Below, piece after piece: positions 23,897-33,311 of a stretch of DNA of 64,000 bases (positions are counted from its first letter, which is position 1; every line of letters begins with the position of its first letter). The notes below the pieces were generated by a model that saw only the letters and a program-made list of their open reading frames with translations, had not been told where the DNA came from and did no database searches. The DNA is from Paenibacillus sp. FSL R5-0517 (GTDB lineage: Bacteria > Bacillota > Bacilli > Paenibacillales > Paenibacillaceae), in NCBI RefSeq assembly GCF_037974355.1, contig NZ_CP150235.1:1116001-1180000 (forward strand). The letters are read 5' to 3'. The position numbers and the translations under genes were made by a program.

Positions 23897-26324
23897 CGTT
23901 AAACTTATTACAGATAACCTGGCAGACGAACTCATTTCCCGGATGCAGCATGCGTCCGGGATTTATATTATGACGTCCTTTATCATGCAGTCTGGTGTGA
24001 AGCTGCTTGCGCCGCATTTAAAGCGGGCGGCGGAGCGTGGGGCAGAAGTACGGATGCTCGCGGGAGACTATCTGTATATCACGCAGCCGGAAGGACTTCG
24101 GGCGCTCTGTGAGGTCGATCCACGAATTGAAGCGCGGTTGTGGAGAAGTATGGGGACTTCTTTTCACCCGAAAGCGTATCTGTTCGATCATGACAATGGT
24201 GAAGGACTACTAATTGTCGGCTCTTCGAACTTTTCCTTCACGGCGCTGAAGACGGGATATGAATGGAATTTGGCGATGAATGCGGAGGCGGAGCCATATA
24301 CGTTCCAGATGGCTTTGGATAAGTTCATGCAGAGCTTCTACCACGAGACAACCCTGCCGGTGAACCCGGATTCGATTGAACTGTATGAGGAAGAGTACCG
24401 CAAATATCACCAGAAGAACCCGGAGATGATCCAGCGCATCACGGAGATGGAAGAAGCGGAATTTGGCATAGGTCTACCAGAAGACAAAGAGAAAGAAACC
24501 GCCGACCTGTCGCTGGTGCCGATTCAACCGCGCTTTGCGCAGTTGGACGCCCTCGAAGCACTTCATGGGACGATGGAGGAGCAGTACGACAAGGCGATGG
24601 TCGTTATGGCGACCGGGCTTGGCAAAACGTATCTGGCGGGTTTCTTCGCGCAGCGGTTCCAGCGGGTGTTGTTTGTGGCACATCGGGAAGAGATTCTGTT
24701 CCAGGCGAAGAAGTCTTTTCAGCGGATTATGCCGGAGCGCACTCATGGGATATATAACGGACAGTATAAGGATGGGGCGGCAGATTGTGTGTATGCTTCG
24801 ATCTTTACGCTGAGTATGCAGAAGCATCGGGATGGTTTTGCGATGGATGCATTTGATCTGATCGTGGTCGACGAATTCCATCATGCGGCGGCGAAGACAT
24901 ATATGTCGGTGATTGAGCATTTTCAGCCGAAGTTCCTTCTGGGCATTACGGCGACCCCGGATCGACTGGATGGTAAAGATGTGTATGCGCTCTGTGATGG
25001 GAATGTGGCGTATCAGATGCATTTTATTGAAGCGATCCGGCGAGGTTGGCTGGCGCCATTTCAATATTATGGAGTATTCGACGATACGGATTATTCGCAG
25101 ATTCGCTGGATCGGGACAAAGTATGATGAAGAACAGCTCATGGCCGTTCAATTGCAAGAGGAGCATGTAGAGACGATCTATGCAGCCTGGGCCCGGCACA
25201 AACAGACGAGAACGATTGGCTTTTGCTCGTCGATCCGGCAGGCGGATTATTTAGCTGCGTATTTCCGAAGTCAGGGCGTGAAGGTACTTAGTCTGCATTC
25301 GCGTACATCGGAGATGTCGCGGGAGGAAGCCATTCGGCAGCTTGATGCGGGTGAGCTGGAGGTTGTGCTGACGGTGGATCTGTTCAACGAAGGTACGGAT
25401 ATTCCACGTGTGGATACGCTATTGTTCGTGCGTCCAACCGAGTCGCTCACGGTGTTTACACAGCAGATGGGGCGTGGTCTGCGGCTGGCGGAAGGCAAAT
25501 CGCATTGTGTCATCATCGACCTGATCGGAAACTACCGGAATGCGGATGTGAAGCTGAGCCTTCTGGATGTGCGCGGAGACGAGGAAAGAAGCGGAAAAAC
25601 GATGGATTCGGCTGTGCCTGAAGTTCCGGCTAACTGTGGGATTCATCTGGAGACCCGGGTAGTGGACCTGCTTCAGGAGCTAAGCCGCAAACGGCTACCG
25701 CGCCGCGAGAAGCTGCATCAGGATTTTCTGAGTGTGAAGCGAGAACTGGGGCGTATTCCGACGTATCTGGAGTTGCACCTGATGGGGCGTTCGAAGAGTA
25801 TCGGGTATCGGAGCGAATTCGGTTCCTATGTTGGATTTCTGTATTGGGCGGAGTTGCTGTCCCCGACCGAGGGAGAAATGTACGTCCGGCATGAGGCGTG
25901 GCTGCGCGATGTAGAGAAGACGATCATGAACAAAAGCTACAAGATGATCGTGCTACTGTACATGCTGGAGCGAGGCGAAGCGCATTGGATGGACCCGATC
26001 ACGCCGGGGGAGATGGCTGGATTTTTCCATACGTATCTGACGGAGAAGGAATACCGGAAACGGAAAGACTTTTCAGACAAGGACAAGCTGGCGCTCTGGG
26101 AATGGAACGAGAGGACGGCAACACGGATTGAGAAACTGATTATTGATATGCCAATGTCGATGTGGAGCGGGGCAAAGGGCAGCATGACGCGATTCGAGGA
26201 TGGCCTGTTCTCACTGAATGTGCAGGTGCAGGATGCGGAGGAACGGGCGTTGCTGTATCGCTGGACGAAGGAGATTTGTCTGTATCGGTTGCATGTGTAT
26301 TTTGAGCGGGGGAACCCTAGTTAA
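23880..26324 (+). CDS. PLD-nuclease/SF2 helicase
   Basis: An 814-residue intact relative of the broken gene at 9926. Residues 1-160 form a PLD-like nuclease module with FHPKAYLF (H96, K98) and GSSN (114-117). The SF2 helicase core has Walker A ATGLGKT (to residue 250), FVAHREE, DEFHH (331-335), GITATPDRLDGKD, VDLFNEGTDIPRVD and QQMGRGLR. The C-terminal 250 residues are a helical region not obviously DUF3427. It probably binds, unwinds and cuts foreign DNA. The start ATG 23880 lies within the MazG-like gene, and a strong terminator follows. The GC-rich composition differs from the AT-rich methyltransferase block. Confidence 0.88.
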   Translation: MSTKLNVKLITDNLADELISRMQHASGIYIMTSFIMQSGVKLLAPHLKRAAERGAEVRMLAGDYLYITQPEGLRALCEVDPRIEARLWRSMGTSFHPKAYLFDHDNGEGLLIVGSSNFSFTALKTGYEWNLAMNAEAEPYTFQMALDKFMQSFYHETTLPVNPDSIELYEEEYRKYHQKNPEMIQRITEMEEAEFGIGLPEDKEKETADLSLVPIQPRFAQLDALEALHGTMEEQYDKAMVVMATGLGKTYLAGFFAQRFQRVLFVAHREEILFQAKKSFQRIMPERTHGIYNGQYKDGAADCVYASIFTLSMQKHRDGFAMDAFDLIVVDEFHHAAAKTYMSVIEHFQPKFLLGITATPDRLDGKDVYALCDGNVAYQMHFIEAIRRGWLAPFQYYGVFDDTDYSQIRWIGTKYDEEQLMAVQLQEEHVETIYAAWARHKQTRTIGFCSSIRQADYLAAYFRSQGVKVLSLHSRTSEMSREEAIRQLDAGELEVVLTVDLFNEGTDIPRVDTLLFVRPTESLTVFTQQMGRGLRLAEGKSHCVIIDLIGNYRNADVKLSLLDVRGDEERSGKTMDSAVPEVPANCGIHLETRVVDLLQELSRKRLPRREKLHQDFLSVKRELGRIPTYLELHLMGRSKSIGYRSEFGSYVGFLYWAELLSPTEGEMYVRHEAWLRDVEKTIMNKSYKMIVLLYMLERGEAHWMDPITPGEMAGFFHTYLTEKEYRKRKDFSDKDKLALWEWNERTATRIEKLIIDMPMSMWSGAKGSMTRFEDGLFSLNVQVQDAEERALLYRWTKEICLYRLHVYFERGNPS

Positions 26325-26330
26325 ACGAAA

Positions 26331-26375
26331 AACCAGACTACACACCGTTTTATGGTATGTAGTCTGGTTTCTATT
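26331..26375. terminator. Two-way terminator between converging genes
   Basis: AACCAGACTACA pairs with TGTAGTCTGGTT (mismatches only near the loop). It lies between the helicase and the minus-strand membrane gene, with A and T runs on either side. Confidence 0.85.
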
Positions 26376-26814
26376 TTCCATTTCTTGTTTTCCATAACGT
26401 ATAGATACACAGGGCAACAAGTAAAAACGCAGGGATAATAACGGGTTGAACTGAATTACCTATCGGCATGGAGCTAGCAAGTGAAACCACATAACTAATT
26501 ACTGCAATCCCAATGAATAATGCTGCATTGAAGATGAGAAAATGTTTTAAAGGTTTTTTCTGAAATTGATACATTACAAAAATGAATGCAATCACGAATA
26601 GAATGAGGAACGCAGATTCTGAGATGGTTGTCCATCTTCCGGTTTGGCTTATGGAATTAACATCATCTTGGGTTAAGATACCTTCAGATAGCCATTGTTG
26701 AGAGTGACTTAATCGGGTATTCTCTAAAAATAGATAGATACTGTAACTTACGAGCATTGGGACAGCGTATATAAGTAAAAAGAGTGTTGGTAGCTTTTCA
26801 CTTTTTGTTTTCAT
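26371..26814 (-). CDS. Four-helix membrane protein, unknown
   Basis: A 147-residue protein with hydrophobic helices at about 9-29, 63-83, 91-112 and 120-140 and a basic C-terminus. AGAGGTGAT lies eight bases before the ATG. The family is not recognised. Its start overlaps the end of the small frame at 26798 by 17 bases, which suggests the two were once co-translated. Confidence 0.5.
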   Translation of the reverse strand: MKTKSEKLPTLFLLIYAVPMLVSYSIYLFLENTRLSHSQQWLSEGILTQDDVNSISQTGRWTTISESAFLILFVIAFIFVMYQFQKKPLKHFLIFNAALFIGIAVISYVVSLASSMPIGNSVQPVIIPAFLLVALCIYTLWKTRNGK

Positions 26815-26980
26815 GTATGATCACCTCTTTACTTAATAAACTGACATTTCTATCTAAGGCTGTAATACGGAAGGATATGCGTTCATAGTATCCGTATGAG
26901 TTCCAATCGAGATTGACTCCTAATGGAAGATCTCCTGAACTGGTACGAAAGGACGTTGCGAAATACGGCAGGGGAGACAC
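26798..26980 (-). pseudogene. C-terminal fragment of a lost gene (tentative)
   Basis: A 60-codon frame (ending DWNSYGYYERISFRITALDR then NVSLLSKEVIIHENKK) looks like the end of a real protein and overlaps the next gene's start by 17 bases. A TAA stands directly before its only possible GTG start. In another frame, ATG near 27010 opens MVSKVDSTVSVSPAVFRN, which could be the true start if one frameshift occurred near 26960. I read it as a decayed gene; it may be only a chance frame. Confidence 0.3.
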
Positions 26981-27029
26981 TTACTGTGGAGTCTACTTTT
27001 GAAACCATACTAATACTAGGAAACGGGTC

Positions 27030-27800
27030 TCAAAGTTCTTCCCCACCCTCCACATAAACCATTATAGCTTCATACAAAAACCTCAAAAAATCCTCATCAC
27101 CAAACTGATCGAAATAACCCGCATAGCGACGATCCGTCGTATAGGCTTCCGCGATACATCTCAGAATCTCAGTATCACAACTCATCAATTGCTCCAGGCA
27201 ACTCTTCCATTCACCCACTAACGCTTGTACCTCAACAGAAGCAGGAGGTAGATCCTGATGCTTCGCCAACTCCCGAAATACCTGCTCCATGTTGACCGAG
27301 AACTGCTGGTAGGCTTGTTCTTGCTCTTCCGCAGATAGCTGGTTCACATTGGCTTCAAATTCCTGATATTTATCGGTATCTCCGTAGATGAACTTTGCCT
27401 CGGATTCGTATTGCTCTTGAATGGACAGAATGGAAGAATCATCAAACAGATGAAGATGAGAGATATCCGTCCCATCCACATACTCGTCCAACTGGTCGAT
27501 GATGGTTTCGAGCTTTTGTTTGCGCTGAACGAGTGTACTGCGGTGCTCTCTTAGGATCTCTTTCTGTTCACCTTTCGAAAGTTGCATCATGGCGGCAATG
27601 TCTTTCAATGAGAAATTCATTTCTTTGAACAAGAGGATCATTTGCAGATCCCCCAGTGCCTTTTGATCGTAATACCGATAGCCATTGTCCTCGACTTTGC
27701 TCGGTTTTAGGAGATCCGTTTTATCGTAATAGTGTAATGCGCGTTTGGTGATGCCTGTGATTTGAATAATATCTTTAACGGTGAAATAGGGTGTCTTCAT
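27030..27800 (-). CDS. MerR-family regulator with TipAS-like ligand domain
   Basis: Start taken as ATG 27800 (MKTPYFTVKDIIQITGITKR), eight bases after AAAGGA. The 256-residue protein has a MerR winged helix-turn-helix at 5-75 (TKRALHYYDKTDLLKPSKV, NGYRYYDQKAL), a dimerising helix (80-115), and a C-terminal all-helical TipAS-like domain with EEQEQAYQQF and the DRRYAGYFDQFGDEDFLRFL region that binds small drugs such as thiopeptides. Members activate genes for drug response or export. The start overlaps the preceding DUF2268 gene by 26 bases, so that gene is translationally coupled; an MFS exporter gene lies just upstream on the same strand. Confidence 0.85.
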   Translation of the reverse strand: MKTPYFTVKDIIQITGITKRALHYYDKTDLLKPSKVEDNGYRYYDQKALGDLQMILLFKEMNFSLKDIAAMMQLSKGEQKEILREHRSTLVQRKQKLETIIDQLDEYVDGTDISHLHLFDDSSILSIQEQYESEAKFIYGDTDKYQEFEANVNQLSAEEQEQAYQQFSVNMEQVFRELAKHQDLPPASVEVQALVGEWKSCLEQLMSCDTEILRCIAEAYTTDRRYAGYFDQFGDEDFLRFLYEAIMVYVEGGEEL

Positions 27801-28701
27801 TCCAAAAGTCCTTTGTTTCAGCAAGGATAACACTTGCCGGAGTAATAGTTGCTTCGGTGATCGGTGTACCTGTTTTGTTCAAGTAGTATTGAATTAGGTG
27901 ATAACCGCAGGCATAGCCAGCCGCATAGGGCATACCTACGGGCGTGAAATTTTGCATTGTGGCAAGTTCATCGCCGTATAGATACGGATTAATCTGGTCA
28001 AAACCAGTGACATGCAACTGATCTTTCATCTTCGGTTTGATAACGTTGTTCAAAGTCTCCATATCCGTTTTGGCTACCCAGGGGCCCAGCAACTCTTCTC
28101 CATACAGGGATGTCGCAAAGCTCTCAGCCAACCCCTCGCTAACAAGCATCTCGCCAAGCGTAATCTGTGGATTCCACTGGATATATTGGTACCTCACATT
28201 ATGATTGCATTCATGGGCTAACACGGATTGCATACGAGGTAGAGTATATCTATTTGGAATCAGGTTCGCAATAATGTAACCGGGGATTCCACCGTCTCCG
28301 CTGATACCTTCGTTCATGGTCAGTGAAGGGCTATTCTTATCACCCAATAAAATGGTATATAGATATTCGGAGACCGATAGCTCAATCCCGTGCTCTATAA
28401 AGGTGGATAGACTCCTATGAACAGCTTCATGACACTGTTGCCAAAATGCTTCGGACGAGATCGCAGCTAACGATTCGTTAATCTCAGGTGTGATATCTGC
28501 GGGAGCGATATTCAACAAGTTATTCATCGTGATCACATCGAAGCCGTTAGGCTCCTGAGATCGAAACGGGATCTGTTGTATGTTCCATTTGTTCATAAAG
28601 GGACCCATCATACGCTCGCGGTATAACTCCAATTTCTCATCGGGTGCAGCCTGAATGATCTCCTCATAAATTAGATCTGAACGTAACGCGGTAATCTTCA
28701 T
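27775..28701 (-). CDS. DUF2268-type zinc-protease-like protein
   Basis: A 308-residue soluble protein with GGAGAGATC before its ATG. The motif AHECNHNVRYQ near residue 165 has the H-E-x-x-H zinc-binding pattern, with EGLAESFA about 25 residues on supplying the likely third ligand. This fits DUF2268, a predicted zinc-dependent protease family of Firmicutes. There is no signal peptide, so it acts in the cytoplasm. It overlaps the MerR-TipAS gene (stop at 27775, next start at 27800), pointing to a shared job such as inactivating a peptide sensed by the regulator; that is inference. Confidence 0.75.
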   Translation of the reverse strand: MKITALRSDLIYEEIIQAAPDEKLELYRERMMGPFMNKWNIQQIPFRSQEPNGFDVITMNNLLNIAPADITPEINESLAAISSEAFWQQCHEAVHRSLSTFIEHGIELSVSEYLYTILLGDKNSPSLTMNEGISGDGGIPGYIIANLIPNRYTLPRMQSVLAHECNHNVRYQYIQWNPQITLGEMLVSEGLAESFATSLYGEELLGPWVAKTDMETLNNVIKPKMKDQLHVTGFDQINPYLYGDELATMQNFTPVGMPYAAGYACGYHLIQYYLNKTGTPITEATITPASVILAETKDFWNEDTLFHR

Positions 28702-28760
28702 TCTTGATCTCTCCTTCTTATTCGCTTGAGATCATTATCAAGTATGACCTAACGTAACAG

Positions 28761-30017
28761 TCAAGCGTTGATGTTAGGCTGCTGGCTCTCTGCATGATTC
28801 TTCATTTTCATCGTGAATACCAGACCAGACAGGATATAGATCAAGCTTAGCAAGAGATAAGGGAGTTGCAGCGAGAATACGCGATCGAACGTCGTTTCAC
28901 TAACCCGCACCAATAATCCGCCGAGAAGCGTACCAATGGCACTAATGCCAAAGGAAAGAAAGCGAAACACACTTCCAACCCGGCCAAGCATCTCATTAGG
29001 AACGGAACGTTGCAGGATGGAGGAACGGGTAACATTGTAGACAATAATGAAAAATGCAGCACAGAAATATAGGCCACCTACCATATATGCATTCGTGGTT
29101 AGTCCCACGACACCGTAGATGATTCCCATGCACAGAATGGAGGAGATAATCAATTGTTTTGTACTCCATTTCTTGCGCATATATGCAACAGCTTGGCTCC
29201 CCACAATGCTGCCGATGGTTGCGATGGAGATGAGCATACCGAATGCAAAAGCATCCAACTGAAGCACATCTCGTACAAAGAAGATCTGAGTAGCCAGAAT
29301 GATGGAATACATCAGCGTAATGGTGACGGACAGAACGGCTAATCCGCGGAGAAAACGATCATGATAGACATATTGAATACCGGACCACATCTCGCGTTTC
29401 CAATTCTTCATCGGGCGAACTTGCTTCTTGGTTGTTTCCGTATCTCCTGGGTAGAAGTTTCCCTTCATACTGATCAAAAAGAGCAGAGCAATAACAGCCG
29501 TTACCGCGTCTATGGCAAAAGGGAAAACAATATGCAGGGTGATGATGAACCCTCCCAGAGCAACGCCCAGAATATCACTTGTGATTAACTGTCCGGCGGT
29601 GAACTGCCCATTGGCTTTTTCCAACTTAGTCTCATCTACCAGTTGAGGGATGACCGTCTGCACCGTACAGTCGAATACGACCCGGCTAAGCCCGATCCCG
29701 AACATGAACAGAGCCAGAATCGGAATGCTCACCCATCCTCCCCAGATACATAACGTCAGAGCGAGCAGAAGAATCATTCGTGTAAAGCCAGCCCCAATCA
29801 GCATATGTTTGCGTGAGTAACGGTCGATGAGAACACCCACGGGCAGACTGAAGAGAAGCCATGGTAAACGAAGTGCCGTCATGGTGACAGAGGCATACAG
29901 CGTATCGCTTGTAAGTGTGGATATGAGCCAAGGAACCGCAGCAAGCGTGAGTCCATCACCCAAAAATGTCAGCGAAAATGCACCGAATAACTTGGTATAG
30001 TTCGACTTAATTTTCAT
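28761..30017 (-). CDS. MFS exporter (DHA3/macrolide-efflux type)
   Basis: Start taken as ATG 30017 (MKIKSNYTKLFGAFSLTFLG), just after GGTGGAGGGAACG. The 418-residue protein has about 12 membrane helices and the motif VLIDRYSRKHMLIGAG between helices 2 and 3, the signature of MFS proteins. LRLPWLLFSLPVG and the long central loop match the DHA3 group that expels macrolides and other drugs by proton exchange. Gene order suggests it is part of one drug-response unit with the DUF2268 and MerR-TipAS genes 60 bases downstream. The substrate is unknown. Confidence 0.85.
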   Translation of the reverse strand: MKIKSNYTKLFGAFSLTFLGDGLTLAAVPWLISTLTSDTLYASVTMTALRLPWLLFSLPVGVLIDRYSRKHMLIGAGFTRMILLLALTLCIWGGWVSIPILALFMFGIGLSRVVFDCTVQTVIPQLVDETKLEKANGQFTAGQLITSDILGVALGGFIITLHIVFPFAIDAVTAVIALLFLISMKGNFYPGDTETTKKQVRPMKNWKREMWSGIQYVYHDRFLRGLAVLSVTITLMYSIILATQIFFVRDVLQLDAFAFGMLISIATIGSIVGSQAVAYMRKKWSTKQLIISSILCMGIIYGVVGLTTNAYMVGGLYFCAAFFIIVYNVTRSSILQRSVPNEMLGRVGSVFRFLSFGISAIGTLLGGLLVRVSETTFDRVFSLQLPYLLLSLIYILSGLVFTMKMKNHAESQQPNINA

Positions 30018-30144
30018 CGTTCCCTCCACCAATAAGATGTAAAGCATAGCTACAAGAAGATTGGGAAATAATGTGTTTTCACTTAATAACAATGTAAGTT
30101 ATTGAAAAATGGTTTTCAATCCTATTTTTACATTAAATAACTTC

Positions 30145-30158
30145 ACAAAACGCTTACA
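30145..30158 (+). promoter_or_regulatory. Candidate CcpA (cre) site upstream of galK
   Basis: ACAAAACGCTTACA fits the cre consensus TGWAARCGYTWNCW at 12 of 14 positions, with the AACGCTT core intact. It lies about 136 bases before galactokinase and 128 bases before the divergent exporter, so it could serve either gene. Confidence 0.4.
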
Positions 30159-30293
30159 AACTTTCAATTCTACCCTACCTTTTCCGCTGTGAAGCTGAGA
30201 TAATGGGAGAGGAATAAGGCATGAAACAGATGCGACAACCATGTTCACCAACAGCCCAAAAATAAAAGCTGCACATCCATAGGAGGATTATTA

Positions 30294-31583
30294 ATGACGA
30301 CACAACCATTGAATCTGATCCAATCCACGGAGGGCCAAGCTTTGCTTGCCCAAATGTATGGACAATCACAAGTAGCGGAACAGACTGCACGTTACACGAA
30401 GTTGAACGCAACGTTCGAAGAGTACTTTGGCGCACAAGAAGGAAGCAAGCTGTTCAGCGCGTCAGGACGCAGTGAGATTGGCGGCAATCACACCGATCAT
30501 AACCATGGTAAGGTGCTGGCGGGCAGCATTACGCTGGATACGATTGCAGTGGCAGCACCAACTGCGGAGTCGGTTATTACCTTTTACTCAGAAGGCTATG
30601 ACAAGAAATATGTAATCGATCTCACGGACCTCACGCCAAATACGGAAGACGATGGCACAACAGCATTGATTCGCGGTATGGCTGCGGGATTTGGAGAATT
30701 CGGATATAAGGTAGGCGGCTTCCAGGCGTACCTCTCCAGTAACGTGTTCTCGGCATCTGGAGTGAGTTCTTCGGCGTCATTCGAGATGTTGATCTGTACG
30801 ATTTTGAATCACTTCTATAATGATGGAGCAATGGATGTTGTCACTTTGGCCAAAATCGGTCAGTATGCGGAGAACCATTATTGGAATAAACCTTCCGGTC
30901 TGCTGGATCAGATGGCTTGTGCGTACGGCGGACTGATTGCCATTGATTTTGAAAATCCTGCACAGCCGGTTATCGAGCCTGTTCAGTGGGATTTCCAACA
31001 GAATGGGTACTCATTGGTCATTGTGAATACGGGTGGCAACCACGCCGATTTAACGGAAGATTACGCGGCTGTGCCCAATGAGATGAGAGCGGTTGCTCAG
31101 GCGCTGGGCAGTGAGTATGTTCGGGAAATTACGGCAGACGCAATCTACGCCAACCTCAAGAAGGTTCGTGAAGCGGCTGGAGATCGTGCCGTGCTGCGTG
31201 CGCTTCATTTCCTGGAGGAAAATAATCGTGTCGATGGTGAGGTTCAGGCGTTGCGTGATGGACGTTTTGCTGATTTCCTGAAACTGATTACCGCATCCGG
31301 TAACTCGTCATGGAAGTGGCTGCAGAATGTATATCAGAGTGGTGCTGTGAAGGAGCAAGAGATTGGCATCGCGCTGGCACTGACCGAGAATTATCTGCAA
31401 AACCTGGGTGACGGCGCTTGTCGGATTCATGGCGGTGGATTCGCAGGGGTTATCCTTACAATTCTTCCGAACGAAAAAGTGGAAGAGTATATGTCTTGGA
31501 TGCACGACATGTTGGACACGCCAATTATTGTTGTTAATGTGCGTGCACAGGGTGCGGTGTGCCTGAATGCATTGATTGCCTAA
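30294..31583 (+). CDS. galK: Galactokinase
   Basis: A 429-residue GHMP-family kinase. It has the galactokinase signature GRSEIGGNHTDHNHG near residues 58-72, the ATP-binding loop SASGVSSSASFEM near 155, and DGACRIHGGGFAGVILT near the C-terminus. It phosphorylates galactose at C1 with ATP, the first step of the Leloir pathway, in the cytoplasm. AGGAGG lies just before the ATG. No galT or galE is next to it, which is common in Paenibacillus-like layouts. A candidate cre site upstream suggests carbon catabolite control, and a terminator follows. Confidence 0.95.
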   Translation: MTTQPLNLIQSTEGQALLAQMYGQSQVAEQTARYTKLNATFEEYFGAQEGSKLFSASGRSEIGGNHTDHNHGKVLAGSITLDTIAVAAPTAESVITFYSEGYDKKYVIDLTDLTPNTEDDGTTALIRGMAAGFGEFGYKVGGFQAYLSSNVFSASGVSSSASFEMLICTILNHFYNDGAMDVVTLAKIGQYAENHYWNKPSGLLDQMACAYGGLIAIDFENPAQPVIEPVQWDFQQNGYSLVIVNTGGNHADLTEDYAAVPNEMRAVAQALGSEYVREITADAIYANLKKVREAAGDRAVLRALHFLEENNRVDGEVQALRDGRFADFLKLITASGNSSWKWLQNVYQSGAVKEQEIGIALALTENYLQNLGDGACRIHGGGFAGVILTILPNEKVEEYMSWMHDMLDTPIIVVNVRAQGAVCLNALIA

Positions 31584-31626
31584 TGCTGGCTAAACAGTAC
31601 TTAGTTAAATAGTTATAATTCAAGGA

Positions 31627-31652
31627 AGTCCGGGCGATGCCCGGGCTTTTTG
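31627..31652 (+). terminator. Terminator after galK
   Basis: GTCCGGGC and GCCCGGGC form a GC-rich stem around GAT, followed by TTTTT. Confidence 0.85.
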
Positions 31653-31754
31653 GGTTATTCCATTTTTGAAAAAACTTCAAACTTTGAAGGGACGTAATGT
31701 GTTATTTAAGTAGTGGTTGTATCTCAATAATGTTCTCATGGGAGGAAGGATCAG

Positions 31755-32036
31755 ATGGCTACACCTACAGTGTCTGGGCCGGAAGAAGCTCAATTATATG
31801 ACGAGTTGCGGCGTGCGATCGAAGAATTCGAAGAGGGTGAGCAGAGACAAACTGTTCTGAATCGGATGATCAGACAGCTCAGAGTCGCCAAGTGGCGCAA
31901 AGATCGAAAGCGTAAGATCGATGCATACTGCCAAAGCATAAAGCCCGCAACACTTTGGATTATCTTAGCCACAGGTGCGCTTGCGCCCGTCTTGTTATTT
32001 ACGATGTTCATTTGGGTATCTCTATGGGTAGAGTAG
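31755..32036 (+). CDS. Small protein with one C-terminal membrane helix
   Basis: A 93-residue protein with GGAGGAAGG before its ATG. The first 65 residues are charged and helical (ELRRAIEEFEEGEQRQ, VAKWRKDRKRKID), and a single membrane helix fills about 70-91 (ATLWIILATGALAPVLLF). A tail-anchored topology is likely. The family is not recognised. It is followed 36 bases later by another small membrane gene and is probably co-transcribed with it. Confidence 0.55.
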   Translation: MATPTVSGPEEAQLYDELRRAIEEFEEGEQRQTVLNRMIRQLRVAKWRKDRKRKIDAYCQSIKPATLWIILATGALAPVLLFTMFIWVSLWVE

Positions 32037-32072
32037 CAGACAACTAGAGAGATAAGGAGAGATCAATTCCGT

Positions 32073-32351
32073 ATGTTATTTATTGTGTTTTTTATTGCGC
32101 TCGTATTTGGTGTTTTGTTGATTTTTCGAATGGATGAGGACAGAAGGTTAAAAGCCGGAGCGCTGACCGTGGTCGTGTTCAGTATTTTGCTGTGTATGCT
32201 ACTCATATTCCAAATGGGTAGTTACGGAGGCGATTCTTTTAGCTATCTGGGGTTTTTCAACATGTCGTATGGAGCGGCCAACGTATGGATTCACATCTTT
32301 ATTGTGACGACGCTGGCGGGGTTACTGACATATCTCGGTGCGAGTGAGTAG
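32073..32351 (+). CDS. Small three-helix membrane protein
   Basis: A 92-residue hydrophobic protein with AAGGAGAG before its ATG. Helices lie at about 1-17, 29-47 and 66-86, with a short charged loop after the first (RMDEDRRLKAG). The family is not recognised. It forms a pair with the gene at 31755, and a hairpin terminator follows. Confidence 0.5.
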   Translation: MLFIVFFIALVFGVLLIFRMDEDRRLKAGALTVVVFSILLCMLLIFQMGSYGGDSFSYLGFFNMSYGAANVWIHIFIVTTLAGLLTYLGASE

Positions 32352-32362
32352 CAGAGAAGTGA

Positions 32363-32416
32363 GGTTAGACCGTGAGGGGAGTTGGTCAGGACTACTCGTC
32401 ACAGTCTAACCTTTTG
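32363..32416 (+). terminator. Hairpin terminator after the small membrane genes
   Basis: GGTTAGAC at 32363-32370 pairs with GTCTAACC at 32404-32411, followed by TTTT. Confidence 0.65.
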
Positions 32417-32502
32417 CATATAAAGAAGTGTAACTAATCTCATAAAAGAGCCTTACTTTTTTTACAAGGATGAGTCACTCGGGTAAACAGAACCAATACT
32501 GT

Positions 32503-33036
32503 TTAGTGTAAATCATGAGTATTCTTGTTCAAAGATTGTACGTTTCCCTGAATGTACTGGTGGTAATCGCGGAAGCTGCTGATGTGATGCAAGGAATCGG
32601 AATTCTCGGATTGAATCTTAATCTTGCCATCCTGAGGCAATTTCTTCATCTCGGCAATGACCGATTTGGAACCTTGAATATCACCTGACATGTCCTGAAT
32701 TCGCTGTAATAAAGCGGGATGTCCTTCATGCTGGAGCATTTCGGCGAGTGGTCTCATCTCCTCCAGCTTCTGGCTCGACCGATCAAGCACGGTCATTACT
32801 TTGTCTCCATCTGTGCTTGCACTAAGCGAAACCATCCGGTGGATATGATCTTTCTCCATACGCTCAAGTGCTTCGAGATGGGAAGCTTCCAGTCGTTTGG
32901 GATCGCTCCAACTCTCCGATCGGACGGTGTCATTCTGCTGCTGGGAAGCATTATTCGCAGTGCCATTGCCACATCCCCATAACAAAGTTGAGCAAGTTAA
33001 CACAGCTCCAACAGCAATCATACTTTTTAATCTCAT
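32503..33036 (-). CDS. Lipoprotein of unknown function
   Basis: Start taken as ATG 33036 (MRLKSMIAVGAVLTC), with AAGGAGTGA six bases upstream; the longer frame is not needed. The 177-residue product has a signal peptide ending in a lipobox-like LLWGC (residues 18-22), then a Ser/Asn-rich linker and a helical domain with many His and Glu (EASHLEALERMEKDHIHRM). The pattern of paired helices resembles four-helix-bundle lipoproteins that bind metals or peptides, but no family is recognised. It would be anchored outside the membrane. Confidence 0.6.
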   Translation of the reverse strand: MRLKSMIAVGAVLTCSTLLWGCGNGTANNASQQQNDTVRSESWSDPKRLEASHLEALERMEKDHIHRMVSLSASTDGDKVMTVLDRSSQKLEEMRPLAEMLQHEGHPALLQRIQDMSGDIQGSKSVIAEMKKLPQDGKIKIQSENSDSLHHISSFRDYHQYIQGNVQSLNKNTHDLH

Positions 33037-33311
33037 ACTGTCACTCCTTCGATAATTTCCTGAAGGTAGTATGAGCAATTATATCCAAAATGATGCTTAC
33101 TCGCTTCATTTCTTTCCCATAATTAAGCATATCACTGGTTTATCTGGTCAAAACGGCCTAGATGAATTCAAATTTATTTAGCTATTCAAACGAAATTACA
33201 GACTTTCTGCTTATTTTTGCAGGCATCTGTTTTCGGGTGTATAGATATTGATTTATAATGAATGGATATAAATACAGGTAAATTGTTACAAATAAACTAC
33301 ACCTAACAACT

